Positions 10,401-22,079 are shown, counted from the stretch's first letter. The stretch is DNA of 64,000 nt from Ascaphus truei (GCA_036426205.1 CM071571.1:117601706-117665705), one strand, 5' to 3'. Translations and numbers: made by a program. Notes: generated from the sequence alone by a model not told the origin.

Positions 10401-11687
10401 GGGCCTCATGCAGTAAGCGTTGATAAGGGAATTATCGCCATTTTATAGGCAAAATTGGGTTTGAGATTCAGTAAGCGCCGATAAGTGCTTGATTTCGCCA
10501 GGTTTCGGAGCCGATTATTTTGTTATGGCCATTCGCCTGCCGATAAGCCTGTTTTCGCCACTGATCGCCACTTTTTTAAATCGGCTGGATTCAACAAAAA
10601 AAAACAGCTTATCGGGCCTGATCGGCACTACGAAATTGAGATGTTATGGACAATTTCTCCCGCCAACTAAAGTTGGCAGTTTGGAGGGGAGAACGATCGC
10701 TAAGGCTGCCGCAACGGCACTTAGAAAAAAAAAAACTACTGTACATCAATGGAGTCAATGGAGCGGGGACGTATAACAGTATAGTACTGTTTACGTTTCA
10801 TTGCTCACAATACAAACGTCATTTGCATTACAGTGTGGGGGCATTCCCTGCATTGTGTCACAGCTGACGTGTATTATTTGCATAACATTATACTTTTACA
10901 TGTTTGCAGCATTTGCGGGTCACATTACTCATCATGTGATGATGTGCCAAGGGAAAATACTATACTCAACTCTTAAAGGAGAACCTCACATCATATCACA
11001 CATTTTACTGAACTGAGCAACAATTATTTACATGATGTTACACATGACACACATGTCACACATACACCGTATATTCATCTTCCTTTACATTACACAATGC
11101 TTGTAATGTGACACGCATCTTTAAACGTTCATGTACATCTAAATTCTCATTTTTACATCTAGTTTTGGGTCCTCCCTATTTTCATGACGTCACTTATTGG
11201 ACGCTCAATCACATTGCATGTTTACATTGTAACCGTAGCATTACAAGCACTTCAACCTAACTTATACACACATGTACAGTAATTCAGCATTGGGACACCT
11301 TGTAAACTCATTCTATACCAACTATCCTCCTTACAGAAATGCATGCATATGCACACGACTATTCATTGTTGTCAACATGTCACAATAACATGGCTAATTA
11401 CACATGTTACACAAAACTTTTCCCACGTCAATCTCAGCCTTTTTGTCTAATTACATGACTGACTGTTGCGTTCAGAAGTTTTACATGCATTGCACATGCA
11501 ACTATTTATTTGCAAGCAATGTTTCTACAAAGCTTCACGTCACATCATTGCCAAATATCATCATTCCCTGCAGAATACACACAACAAATACTTATAACAA
11601 GAACTGCACACAGCTTGCCACAGAAGTACTTTATTATGTTAATGTAACACCTTGCATTTTACTATGTCACCTGACATCATCACATAC

Positions 11688-11697
11688 CTATTTAAAG
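11688..11697 (+). promoter_or_regulatory. TATA-like box of the Harbinger transposase gene
   Basis: TATTTAAAGG lies about 45 bases before the ATG at 11738, leaving room for only a very short 5' UTR. It is the only TATA-like match close to the start in a region otherwise lacking promoter motifs. Confidence 0.4.
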
Positions 11698-11737
11698 GAC
11701 GCCCATTACCTGATCATTCACAGCTACTCATTTCAAA

Positions 11738-13116
11738 ATGTTGAGATTGTTTAGGAGACGGAGGAACATTCTTTTCTATGACATGCTTGATGATGAAGAC
11801 AATCATATAGGGCAAGGGAGGGACACACCGAGGGACAGTGACAGGGACAGTCACGCGGATACGACAGAGACAGGGAGAGGGACAGGAGATCAGAGGAGAA
11901 GACAGAGGAGACAAGTTGTGCCTCGTCCGCGTCTGTACAGGGAGAGAACCCTGTTAGATGGGATGAGTGAGGAGGAGATTGTAAGTCGCTATCGTTTGAG
12001 TTCAGCAGCAATCTTAGCTCTTTATCAGGAGATAAGGGGAGATTTAGATTTTTTCACAGCCAGAGGTCGTGCAGTCCCTGGGCTTGTTAAAATGCTGTGC
12101 TCATTACATTATCTTGCTTCCGCGTCATACCAGACAACTGTGGGCATAGTGGGCGGGGTCTCGCAATCTACATTCTCGCGGGCCTTGACCCAGTTTCTCT
12201 ATGCACTCAATAGACGCGCTAGGAATTATATTCATTTTCCTACAGAGGCGACAGAGTGGCTGGAAGTCAGGACTGGCTTTTATAATATAGCAGGGATACC
12301 ATGTGTGCTGGGTGCAATCGATTGCACACATGTTGCTTTGATTGCACCTAGTCAGAGTGAGCATGTGTACCGCAATCGTAAGCACTACCATTCACTCAAT
12401 GTACAGGTGGTATGTGATGCGACGATGAGGATAATGCATGTGGTACCCAAATTCCCTGGTTCCAGTCACGATTCCTCCATCCTGAGGAAATCTTCAGTCT
12501 TCCATGCGTTCGAAGAGGGACATTTTGAACATGGTTGGCTGCTGGGTGAGTACACATTTACATGTTCTAACACAAAACACATTTTTATTTAGGAATGTTG
12601 GCATTGTACAATTTGATCACTAATGTCAGCTTATGTGTGCTCCATTCATTATAGGTGACTCAGGATACGGAATTAGGCCGTGGCTCTTGACTCCGGTGCT
12701 AAACCCTCAAACTGAAGCAGAGGACAGGTACAATGCAGCCCATATATCTACAAGATCTGTTATAGAGAGGACATTTGGCCTACTCAAGACCAGATTTAGG
12801 TGTCTGGACAGAACTGGTGGGGCTCTTCTATACAAGCCTCAAAAAGTGTCTGATATTATCCTTGCCTGTTGCATTTTGCACAATGTTGCACTGAGGCACA
12901 ATGTACAGTCAGACCTAGCTGAGCCTGTGGTAGACGAGCATCCCACCCATGTAGCTGCTGAAAATGAACAAACAGCCAGTGGTGGCCAGACACGCCAGAA
13001 TCTCATCAATTCATTTTTTTCTTGTAAGTACAAACATATATGTTCCAAGTTCTACTTTTATACTTACATTATGTTATCTTAACAATAATGTTTTTTTATA
13101 TACCCTTCTGGTAGGA
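11738..13116 (+). CDS. HARBI1-like Harbinger transposase, apparently intact, two introns
   Basis: Proposed model: exon 1 11738-12545, exon 2 12655-13023, exon 3 from 13115, giving 392 codons and a stop. Intron 1 (GTGAGT...ATAG, 109 bp) joins LLG to DSGYG, which restores the family reading. The protein begins with an Arg-rich segment (about residues 40-70, RRRQRRQVVPRPR), then a DNA-binding-like helical part (EEEIVSRYRLSSAAILALYQEI). The DDE nuclease follows: Asp in GAIDCTHV, Asp in GSSHDSSIL, Glu in VIERTFGLLKTRF. Length is close to HARBI1 (about 350 residues) plus an N-terminal extension. No stop or frameshift interrupts the exons, in sharp contrast to the other elements here. It could encode an active or domesticated transposase. 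Without intron 2 splicing, the frame would end at 13082. Confidence 0.85.
12546..12654 (+). other. Intron 1 of the Harbinger transposase gene
   Basis: Donor GTGAGT at 12546 and acceptor TTATAG ending at 12654. Splicing restores the Gly codon (G|GT) and continues the conserved transposase sequence. Reading through instead gives unrelated residues and a stop at 12592. Confidence 0.88.
13024..13114 (+). other. Putative intron 2, whose splicing creates the stop codon
   Basis: A consensus donor GTAAGT at 13024 and a pyrimidine-rich acceptor TTCTGGTAG ending at 13114. The last base of exon 2 (T, 13023) and the first two of exon 3 (GA) form TGA. The coding sequence would then end directly at the junction, after SFFS. 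Confidence 0.5.
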
Positions 13117-13244
13117 CACAGATGAATATGGGTTGCACACCTTTCTTCTCTCTGCTGTGTGCACAAAGGGATGTGGCACCGGTATGTTATTGTTGCACAG
13201 GTTATATAATCCCTCTTCAATTTTACTTTAGTTGTGTGTATGTG

Positions 13245-13250
13245 AATAAA
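13245..13250 (+). terminator. Poly(A) signal of the Harbinger transposase gene
   Basis: AATAAA lies about 130 bases after the proposed stop and is the first such hexamer downstream. Confidence 0.5.
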
Positions 13251-13270
13251 ACTGGGGTAACAAAGCACTA

Positions 13271-14614
13271 ATATTTTAGCATTGTGTTGTTCCTTATGCT
13301 AACACAATACACATATTATGCCCATACTCATTCATGCTTCTAGTATGCTTACATACAATGTTATTGGTGCAGTGTAACATGTACATCCATATGATGTGTA
13401 CACCAGCCTGATTTACATTTTGAATGTCATGAAATATACATGGTGTTGCACATTTAACACCAAATACACACTTTGCTGTGTTGTTTACGGTACTGAAGAT
13501 GGCATGTCAATGTTTGCAATTTATATATTGTTCCTTTGCATTATAGGTATATCTCCAGTATGACTGTTCATGGTATGTATATTTGCTGACATCTCTCATA
13601 AGATGTGCCTACATCAATGTTCCTATAATTATTTGAAGTCAAAACCCAACATATTGGTTTAAACACAAATGTTACATATATGTACTTTCTGTATCATGTA
13701 TATGCATTTAGCTACTCTTGAGCTTTCATGTGCATTGTATTAGAAAATGATTACTCCCATTTCATCACATTTTATGTATGTTTCCTTATAAATTCCATTA
13801 ATGTAATATAGAGGTGTTTGGAGACAAGGGGATAACTGTAGTTATTTCTTTACTTACGGGAGATCATTCATCACGGATGAAATTGAGTGATCATAAAACT
13901 CCATGCATGAATGCCTGCAATCACAACAATGCGTACTACATCTTATATTTAGCAATGTTGGTGTTTTGTAATGCTAGGAATTAATAGTCAACATTAATTT
14001 AAATTTGTGACATGTGTATGTATAAGTCACACGTGTGTGGATGTGTCCTACATGTACCAAGTGTTAAACTGATAACAGAGAAGACAAATTTGTCACTAAT
14101 GTTACTGTCATTTAGCATTTATAATTTACCAATATGACAATGTTGGTAATATTTTTGCAATATAAATCACGTCACTTCATCATTATCATGATGATAATTA
14201 TCAAGTATTGTCACAATTGTAACGTCAATCACGTGCACATTAGCATAGACACACTTTGTAAGACAACTGTTTGTGTCTGTATCAATTTGTGTAGGATCCA
14301 TGTATAACACCGACAAATGATAACACCAGCTTTATTATGGTAGCTTATATCATCATATTGACTATACTATGTATTTTTAGAACGTTTAATAAACACAGTT
14401 AACTATAGTTAGTTAGGTTAATGAAATATACACAGAAACGTACTTCATTACATGATGTTGATGTCATAATCAGAACATCATGCATTGTAGGGGACCACAA
14501 CATCTGGCCAATAACATTATTTGCTACAGTCCCAAACCATTTTATCAACATACCCATGTAACAAGAGATTTTTTAACAATAAATGGCTAGTTGGTTGTAA
14601 GTGTCCTTTACATT
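13271..14614. other. Unassigned AT-rich sequence
   Basis: Many ACATGT and ATGTAC motifs but no coding exon, RNA gene or clear element end. It could be the 3' part of the Harbinger element. Confidence 0.35.
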
Positions 14615-14880
14615 GGGAGAAGGAGTGGCTCAGTGAGTAAAGACACACACTGGCACTGAGATTTTGAAGCAGGGGAGTCTGGTTCAATTCCCGGTGTCGG
14701 CTCCTTGTGACCTTGGGCAAGTCACTTTATCTCCCTGTGCCTCAGGCGGCAAAAAATAAATTGTAAGTTCCACGGGCCAGGGACCTCAGCCTGAAAAATG
14801 TGTCTGTAAAGCGCTGTGTACAACTAGCAGCGCTATACATGAACATGCTCATATTATAATTATTATTATTATTATTATTG
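14615..14880 (+). mobile_element. tRNA-derived SINE with MIR-like core, copy 1
   Basis: The head carries RNA polymerase III promoter boxes: TGGCTCAGTGAG (14626-14637, box A-like) and GGTTCAATTCC (14681-14691, box B). The body has CCTTGGGCAAGTCACTTTAT, the core motif of MIR/CORE-SINEs. The tail has AGCGCTGTGTAC and AGCGCTATAC followed by an ATT repeat, as in SINEs that borrow an L2-like 3' end. A second copy lies inverted at 38370-38615. Confidence 0.85.
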
Positions 14881-16091
14881 TTACATAGTTTCGACAGTCA
14901 TACGTTCCATTACACAATATAATTCACAAATGTGTTAGCAGAGTAGGAATGGTTGTTATATATAAAACACACCATGCCATAAAATGATAGTAGTCATTAA
15001 AGAACACTCAATAAAAATTCATGAGGCACTATTTTGCAACATCATTATGTTAATTAAGTGCTTATGCAATATAGGCATAAGGGTATCACATTTTTAATTG
15101 TTTGTTAATAAGCGCTGCAAGCAATATAAAATTAGTTCCATATGTAGTATAGTAGTCGGTGGCTCCTCCTCACAATCATCTCATATAAAGGTAGACTCTT
15201 CTGAAATCATACATTGATCCGATTGTATCTTCCCCGACATCTCTGAAATACAGCAAACACATGATGGTCAAATATGGCACCTTACTATATATGTATCCGT
15301 GACAACGCATTACACAGCTCTATATGATTGTGTACATACACACGTCACTCACTTATATGTTAGAAGTACAAGTGTACATCAGTATGTAATGTTTCTTTAA
15401 ATTTGTAGCAGGCATAACTATGTATATGATGTGAACGTTGCCTGTATACTGAAAAATGTGCGCGCACATCTTAGTGTGCGCACGCACTTCACGCTTGGCT
15501 GCACTAACTGTTAGCGCATGCGCAAAACAAAGCGTACGTTGTGCGTTCAATACATCTTGAAAATACCATTAAACATAAAATCTTTATTTCAAATACAATG
15601 AATACGAAACTACATTCGTTCTAAACGAGTACATCTGTATTCTTTTTAAACAGACGTGTTTGGACAGAAAGGACGGCCGATAACACAATGCGCAAATGCA
15701 ATACGTGTGACGTCATGTTAAACCAGCGTGAAACGCACGCTAACACTCCTCCCACTCAATTAACATTCGGCTAACGCCCACTTTACGGCTACAAACACTG
15801 AGCCGCACACATGACACACTGCAGTTACCGTTACTATAACAAAACATGACAGCCAATAGGCTTTGAGGCGCGCACGTCGCTTGGGGGCGGGACTTACATC
15901 CGTAATCCTTTTTAAGGACGCCTTGGGCCATGACAAGGGTCCCACGTCATACGTGGTGGACCCGCTTTTAAATGTTGCATGATAACAAAACAGGTATGTG
16001 TTAGAGTTATGTTAAAATGTTGCTAATATGGTTAAAGGGATAGGAAAGTACGTATATTTATTCCGTCAGCAATGTGTACTACTCTTTCAGG
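14881..16091. other. Unassigned sequence with a CpG-rich portion
   Basis: From about 15430 to 15960 CpG is frequent (CGCGCACA, GACGTCA, GGGGCGGGAC), unlike the AT-rich flanks, and could be promoter-like. A candidate splice acceptor on the minus strand precedes ATGTCGGGG near 15240, but its frame closes after 19 codons. No gene can be supported. Confidence 0.3.
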
Positions 16092-16274
16092 TTATACTAT
16101 ATTGTATTCGGCAACAATTTCTTTGTGATCGCTACATGTTATGCAGTCTGCAATGTTACGCTGTATCCACGCATTGTCATCATCCTCTTCATCATCCTCT
16201 TCATCATCATCATCCTCTTCATCATCATCATCCTCTTCATCATCATCATCCTCTTCATCATCCTCAAAATCCTC

Positions 16275-16308
<34 letters not shown>

Positions 16309-16354
16309 TCCTCTTCATCATCATCATCATCATCAAAATCCTCTTCATCATGTT
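16092..16354 (-). CDS. Possible terminal exon with a long Asp/Glu run
   Basis: On the minus strand a splice-acceptor-like TTATTTGTAG ends at 16355. The frame after it encodes about 60 acidic residues (DEEDFDDDD-type repeats), then NAWIQRNIADCIT and a stop at 16092. The acidic run is the reverse of a (CATCATCCTCTT)n simple repeat, so it may be only a microsatellite that happens to be open. Against that are the acceptor, the Phe-containing interruptions in frame, and the nonrepetitive end. Acidic runs occur in Harbinger-associated and chromatin proteins, but no specific family is recognised. Confidence 0.2.
16170..16352. repeat. (CATCATCCTCTT)n-type simple repeat
   Basis: Trinucleotide-based tandem repeat, in register with the acidic minus-strand frame. 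The open frames on the plus strand (Ser-only, His/Leu-rich, Ile-rich) are by-products. Confidence 0.9.
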
Positions 16355-16377
16355 CTACAAATAAATGTACACATTAT

Positions 16378-16379
<2 letters not shown>

Positions 16380-16439
<60 letters not shown>

Positions 16440-16445
16440 GCAGCT

Positions 16446-16515
<70 letters not shown>

Positions 16516-16545
16516 ATATACATACACATACACACACACAAACAC
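16380..16545. repeat. (CA)n microsatellite
   Basis: Two long CA runs separated by GCAGCTCCA at about 16440, then a degenerate CA-rich end. Long HT- and CV-repeat frames across it are artefacts. Confidence 0.95.
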
Positions 16546-17040
16546 ACAAACACACTCAACACTGTATACTCACGAAAAGTATGCGGCACGTGCATGCACG
16601 TTCACATAGGCACTCACGGCCGCACGGCCGCATGCTGTATATAACAGCCCTACTCGACAACGTTTAGACCAGTTCTGTTTGGGATCCACTTTGCTTTTCC
16701 ATTTAACCAAACCTCTAAGAAAGAAAAACCGGATATTTTCTGGCCAACAACAGAGGAACCGGAGATCTGTAAGAAGACATCAAGGAGACAGGTCAAAGCT
16801 CACTCAATGATGTCCATATGTTGGGAGCCACCATCACCTCTCTTGTAGACATCAGCAGAGCCTCCCTTACTGGGGTCACTACTTTTCCCATTAAGATGTC
16901 ACTTTTGACGGAGAATACCCTGGTTTCACTCACTTCGGTGCTTGGTATTAATGCCATGTTTGTGGTGCGACCGTCACTTTGCTCTGGACTCTTGGGAAAT
17001 GGGTCTCATCTCTTTGCTGCCAGATGGACTCATGTGTTGC

Positions 17041-17158
17041 TCTGCACTACTCCACGTTACTCTGCACTACTCCGTGTTACTCTGCACTACTCCACGTTAC
17101 TCTGCACTACTAAACGTTACTCTACAATACTCCAAGTTACTCTGCACTACTCCACGTT
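17041..17158. repeat. 20-bp tandem repeat, six copies
   Basis: The unit TCTGCACTACTCCACGTTAC repeats six times with a few substitutions and no spacers. The period is constant and adjacent units abut. Confidence 0.93.
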
Positions 17159-17699
17159 GGAGAATGGGGAATGGGTCAGGGGGTATGGGTCAGGAGGTTA
17201 GGTTAGCAAGATGCCCTCGGCTATGGGAGTTGCCCTAGACACATACCGTATGTTTCAAAGTTAAAGAAACAGATATTTATACGCTTGGCGCATGTGTGGG
17301 CGTCGGTGTTACTCTGACGCATACGAGTGTTAGTTACTAATGTCTCCCGGCTGCAAATATGGGGCAAAAGAGTCCCCCAGATACTCACTGGGGAAGTTAC
17401 CACTATTACCTCCTGGTTCTTAAAGGGGATTTAAATGGCTGTCAATGGGAAGCTTCAACCGATGATGTTGCTTCTTCCTATTGGCCAGATATTTGCAGCC
17501 ATTTTGTTTCCTCTGACTGAGATTTCCACCTCTGCTCTGAGAGATCCCGCCCCCTCCCAGTTCCCACAATGTAAAAATGAAACGTAGGTGGGATTTCTGC
17601 TTAAAATCTGCCCCCCAGGAGCTGCCAAAACCCCAAATTTCAACATTTTAATGATAAAGCCCTAACAATAACCAGAGGATGCGGATTTACCTGTGAAAC

Positions 17700-17770
17700 G
17701 CAAAAATATCCGCACACGTCACCGCTGTGTAATATCTGCACACGTCCCCGCTGTGTAATATCCGCACACG

Positions 17771-17803
<33 letters not shown>
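17700..17803. repeat. About 26-bp tandem repeat followed by (CA)n
   Basis: A unit containing CGCTGTGTAATATCCGCACA repeats about three times and runs into a short CA array at 17773-17803. Confidence 0.8.
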
Positions 17804-17804
<1 letters not shown>

Positions 17805-17992
17805 CAGCTCTACACACACAACACAGCCACTCTACACACACAACACACACATACAAACTGCTGCTACACACACATACACAAACAAAAATGTACTGCTCAC
17901 TAGTAGTAATTCAAGTAATACGTAAATATGAATTGTGCCCACAAGTGCCTAGATTGGCACTGGGTGCATCAGATGAGCTAATGAAATGTATA

Positions 17993-18481
17993 TCAGAAAT
18001 TAGAGGGAAAGGTGTGTTGTCACCATCTCTCCTGTATATTATATATTATTATAGCAGGCAGGTTCTACGCTTTACAATCTTCGGTTGGTTTGATCGGTAT
18101 GCTGTGCTAGTGACTACATTCTATATCAGCACGAGCAGAACACACTAAAGCTACATATTGCAGAGGCACCCTTGAGGTTCAGTTACCCTATCACTTGATA
18201 GGTGTCTTTAGGAGGCAAAAATTGCACACATATCTTCCAATCATGGTAGTCAGCCATGATTGGCAATACACCTTTAGCTCAACTCTACCACCCCTGCCTC
18301 GTTGCCACCCTATATATTTTTATTTAATCACACACTATCCAATTTTAGAATTTCATGTATGTAGACTTTATTTTAGTTGTATACCCAATAAATGTTACAT
18401 TTTAATAGCCCCGGAGTGCATCTAATAATGAGCTTCTAGTTAGAGAGATGGTGACAACACACCTTTCCCTCTAATTTCTGA
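17993..18481. mobile_element. Inverted-repeat element with 39-bp perfect ends
   Basis: Bases 17993-18031 and 18443-18481 are perfect reverse complements (39 bp; TCAGAAATTAGAGGGAAAGG at the left end). The 411-bp centre has no recognised coding sequence. CA-rich sequence flanks both sides. No target duplication is obvious, so it could be a MITE-like transposon or an inverted duplication. Confidence 0.65.
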
Positions 18482-18494
18482 CATACACACACCT

Positions 18495-18555
18495 ACAACT
18501 GCACAACACAACACACACACACACTGCTGCTGCTATACCCATAAACACTGTTACT

Positions 18556-18616
<61 letters not shown>
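18495..18616. repeat. (CA)n microsatellite
   Basis: Two CA runs separated by a short CTGCTG-containing segment; the second run spans about 18557-18616. Confidence 0.95.
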
Positions 18617-18620
<4 letters not shown>

Positions 18621-20310
18621 GCCACAATAAAAAATGCATCCACTTACTAAACTTTGCAGACTTTCTCCCCCCCAATTCAACTGAATCTGCTCAGAAAACT
18701 TCAGTCAGCTCAGGAGGGGGAGGAGTCAATCTGCGGCTGATACTTCCTGACCAATCCCCTGCCCTGTCTCAGAGCTGTTACTACATTCTGACCAATCCCC
18801 TGCCCTGTCTCAGCTGTTGTGAAAGCTGATTGGCTGGAAATAAACAGATTGAAAATTACACTTTGCAAGCTGCTAGAAATTCCGGGCATTACTGATTGGA
18901 AAGTGCCCGGAATTTTAACCAATCAGAGAGCAGAGTTTTCAATAATGCCCTGAATTTTACTGCTTTAGCCTATAATTGTACTTATATTTAGCTTTCTGGA
19001 TACCAGTTAAAATGAGGAAAACGAATGTATGTTATCTATTTTGGTAAAGTCACATTAGAGCCCAGATTTAACAGAACTCTGTGGATCTACCCCTTTATCT
19101 ATTAATCCTGTTTATATTACTCTGTATGTTTCGTCTACTGTGTGAGGAAATCTCAGAAGCACAACGACTACTACAATTTATATTTTTATAATTGTAGCTC
19201 GTTGTGTCTATTTAGCGTGTAACAGACTTTTCTCATTTCAAGAATAATGAAAAATGAATAATGTGTTATGAAGAGATGCTTTTACAAAGATTTGTTCTCT
19301 ATGTTTCTAAGTCCATTACTGTGCAGCCAACGCATCTAATGCTAGCCTGGGGAAAAAAAAACATGTTAATCAGTGAGTAACACACAATGCAGATACAATG
19401 CACAATTAAGCACGTGGAGCTTCTTATAGTAAACAGGCACAAAGAACCAAGATAAAAGCTTACAGTACTTACAGTATGAGAAAAAACAATATAATATACT
19501 GTAACGTGCAGGTAGCCTTAAAGATATCTTCACCAGATTCCTATACCGATTATATTTTTTGCTCAACTTTTTACCATCTCTTATATGCACCCTTTCCATT
19601 AAACCCCTTAAAGTTTCCCAAATTTCCCAGTTATAACAAACTTTGCATACCTTACTAAACTGAATTGTGTTCATATTATGTATCTATATCACAATTAAAA
19701 AAAACATACAATGTGCACAGTCCTGCAGAAATGGATTAATGCTGCAGATCCCAAATCCAGCCCTATACACATCACTTTTAGTAACATAACTAAAACATCA
19801 ATGTAATAATAGTTTGGTGCTCATGTATTGCATTTTAACATCAGTAAATAACTAGTACAGTACTGTATATCCTATTGTGTCATAAATTCAGAAGCATCTG
19901 TACAGGGAATTCCTCTTTTAAACTCTGCAGGAAGCAGCCAGCATCATTAGCATATAAATGAGTCAGATAAATTTGTGCTACTGTTATATCTTGAAGTATA
20001 TTTCCCTAAGGTGAATTGTGAGAGAAGAATCTAAGCTAATATAGATGTAAATGATAAAAATTGCCTCACTGTTTACACCACAGATTCTATTTTTGTGTCT
20101 CAGTGACGCTCACACTGCTGTGATTCTATTTGTAATTTCAGTTTTGATAAAAGCTGGGTTACAGCTATATGGCATCTACAGCACTGTCAAATGTTACCAT
20201 TTAAGTAAACAATATCGTGAAATATTTCTTTGACATATTTAAATACTATATAACATGTTTGTGCTACTTGTAACATGAAATGTAATTTATATACATTTTG
20301 CAATGGAACT
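18617..20310. other. Unassigned AT-rich sequence
   Basis: CTGACCAATCCCCTGCCCTG is duplicated 40 bases apart near 18748 and 18788. Otherwise no exon, RNA gene or element end is recognised. Confidence 0.4.
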
Positions 20311-20612
20311 TTAAGGCTGCGCTTATACAGTAGTGCCTGGCGACGGCGACGCAACGTTGCTCCAAAACAAATACATTGATTCCGCGTATAGTAAGCGCGA
20401 CGGCGACGGAGCAACCAAAATTTTTGTAGGCGGGTCTATTTGATCTTTTAGAGACAGTCGCCACATGTGACTGTCTCTAAGCCAATCAGAGACCGCAGCC
20501 CACCCCCTTTCGTGACATCACTGGCCTTGTCACCAGCGACGTCGCTTCAAATAAAATTATAACGTTTGTCATCGGTCGCGTAGCCGTCGCCAGCACTATA
20601 AGCGCGGCTTAA
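20311..20612. mobile_element. MITE with TTAA flanks (piggyBac, Kolobok or Harbinger type)
   Basis: The ends are inverted repeats: TTAAGGCTGCGCTTATA at 20311 and, on the other strand, TTAAGCCGCGCTTATA from 20612. Both continue into GTGC(C)TGGCGACGGC. TTAA at each edge fits a 4-bp TTAA duplication; a 3-bp TAA/TTA duplication with GGCTGCGC ends (Harbinger) is also possible. The 302-bp body has an AGACAGTC...GACTGTCT inner hairpin and no coding. Confidence 0.75.
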
Positions 20613-21337
20613 GAGTGGAAGAAGCTTTTCATAGCAAGGTTAATATAACTTCTTTATTTTCAGTTAAGTTTCTAGGATATTGTTTGTGACAGAAGAGGCC
20701 CATCAAATACCGTTATTTTGGGATAAAAATATGTGTAAACTGAGTTAAAAATAGTGTTATAGCCTTTCAGGAAAACAATTATGTATGTTCATAAATAGCT
20801 GTATGGGCGGCAGCTCCCGGAACACAGGGAAGCTGCCGGAAGTGCCCCATGATGGCAACGGTGTCTCCAGCCTGACCTTCAAATGTGGCCCAAGACAGAA
20901 GCGGACAGTTAGAAGCATGTTTGGGCACAGCCACGTACCCCATCTAAGTCACGTTCACCAGAAGCTCCCAGAGGTGCTTCATCCTCTTGTTGCCGGACGA
21001 GGTGTCAAACCCTTTACAAATTGAACTTTTTTGACTCATGCTCACATCTGGCACAGCCACCATCTTGGCACCACCCATTCTGAGTGGTGATTTCTGTTTA
21101 ATGCCCTTTGTTCCTTAGGCAGCCCTCTGAATGGCCCACACCACAAAATCAGCAGCTGATTGGTTCAGGTGAGTCCCCAAATACAGCTGCTTGGCTACCA
21201 TCTGGAGTGCTCAAATTGGCCCAGTGCCTAAGATCACCCATTGGGTAGTTCCAAACTCTAGTCCCCTGGCCACGCCCATCGCTGTTGATTGACTTGAAAC
21301 CATTGTATAACTCCTTGGAGCCATGTACTGTATGTAT

Positions 21338-22079
21338 TGTGATGGAGTCACTGTCCTTATGGACTAGAGAGCTAGCGGAGTGGATATGTTCCAGAGTACA
21401 GGAGGTTAAATTCATCTATGGGAGCTTGCTGCACCTGGTACTAATTAAGAGAGCACTCCTAAATGAAGGTTTAAAAAGGCAGCAAGTACCCTGCACAAGA
21501 GAGACTGCTTTTCCCCAGCAAGGGGAGAGATTGATTTTCTGCAAGCGAGGAAGGATCCTGGATGTTCTGGTTCCCCAGCCCTGCAGGAACATGGCTGCTG
21601 GGACCACCACTCAGGATACATATTTTTCACGGGCTGGACACAGCCTATTCCCCAGAACCAGCGTTCCTGTTTGCTGTTGGAGCTACAGAGAGACCCTGGG
21701 ATAGGAATCCCTTACAATAACAGTTAAAGATTACATAATGCTCTGCAGTGTTTAAAGACTGTTTGTTGTATATGATAGAGCATGTTTTGGAGCTGGCAAC
21801 CAGCATAGCTGGCGGCTAGGTTAGAAAGGGCCAGAGTTGTATAGTCAGTCTCCAAAGAGGAGTAGGTGTTTATTTTATGATTTCTTTTGTTTCTTAAAGT
21901 GACGGTGTTTGAAATGTTTAGTGTCACTAATGGAAAAAATAAACCGCTGAAGGTTGAGAGCTGAGTGCCTCGTGTGTATACACGTTTGTCCTCCTTTTCT
22001 ACAAATTAAACCCTAGAATACTGTGTTGCAAAGAGCCTTTGCAAACGGCAGCGCTACACAAAGGGAGTTGTTTGCCACA
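21338..22079 (+). repeat. 5' LTR of the coiled-coil LTR element
   Basis: Begins TGTGATGGAGTCACTG and ends TTTGCCACA, with an AATAAA at about 21938. TGGTGGAGAATGCAGGC follows at 22082 as a candidate primer-binding site. The first 130 or so bases match the partial 3' LTR at 25557. No tRNA match for the PBS could be made with confidence. Confidence 0.7.

Larger units (their letters stand above)
10401..13270 (+). mobile_element. PIF/Harbinger DNA transposon region with transposase gene
   Basis: A Harbinger-type transposase gene lies at 11738-13116. GGGCCTCATGCAGTAAGC at 10401-10418 resembles the GGGCC... termini of PIF/Harbinger elements. Next to it, AGTAAGCG-CGATAAG motifs repeat (10420 and 10470), as subterminal binding sites often do. 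I could not find the matching right inverted repeat or the 3-bp TWA duplication, so the outer limits are uncertain. Autonomous Harbingers also carry a Myb/SANT-like second gene, which I did not find intact. Confidence 0.6.

Noticed and set aside
14632..14700. tRNA gene
   Set aside because: The boxes and spacing are tRNA-like but the anticodon arm does not fold and the sequence continues into a SINE core and tail, with a second copy elsewhere.
16028..16667. Long open frames rich in His/Thr, Ser, Ile or Cys/Val
   Set aside because: They are translations of the (CATCATCCTCTT)n and (CA)n arrays in several frames on both strands; only the acidic minus-strand frame has any supporting context.
17041..17158. 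CRISPR-like regular repeat
   Set aside because: Units of 20 bp abut without unique spacers in a vertebrate-type genome; it is a simple tandem repeat.
20785..21024. 80-codon open frame (MGGSSRNTGKLPEVPHDG...)
   Set aside because: GC-richer than its surroundings but without recognisable domain, splice sites or upstream promoter; it may be repeat-derived.
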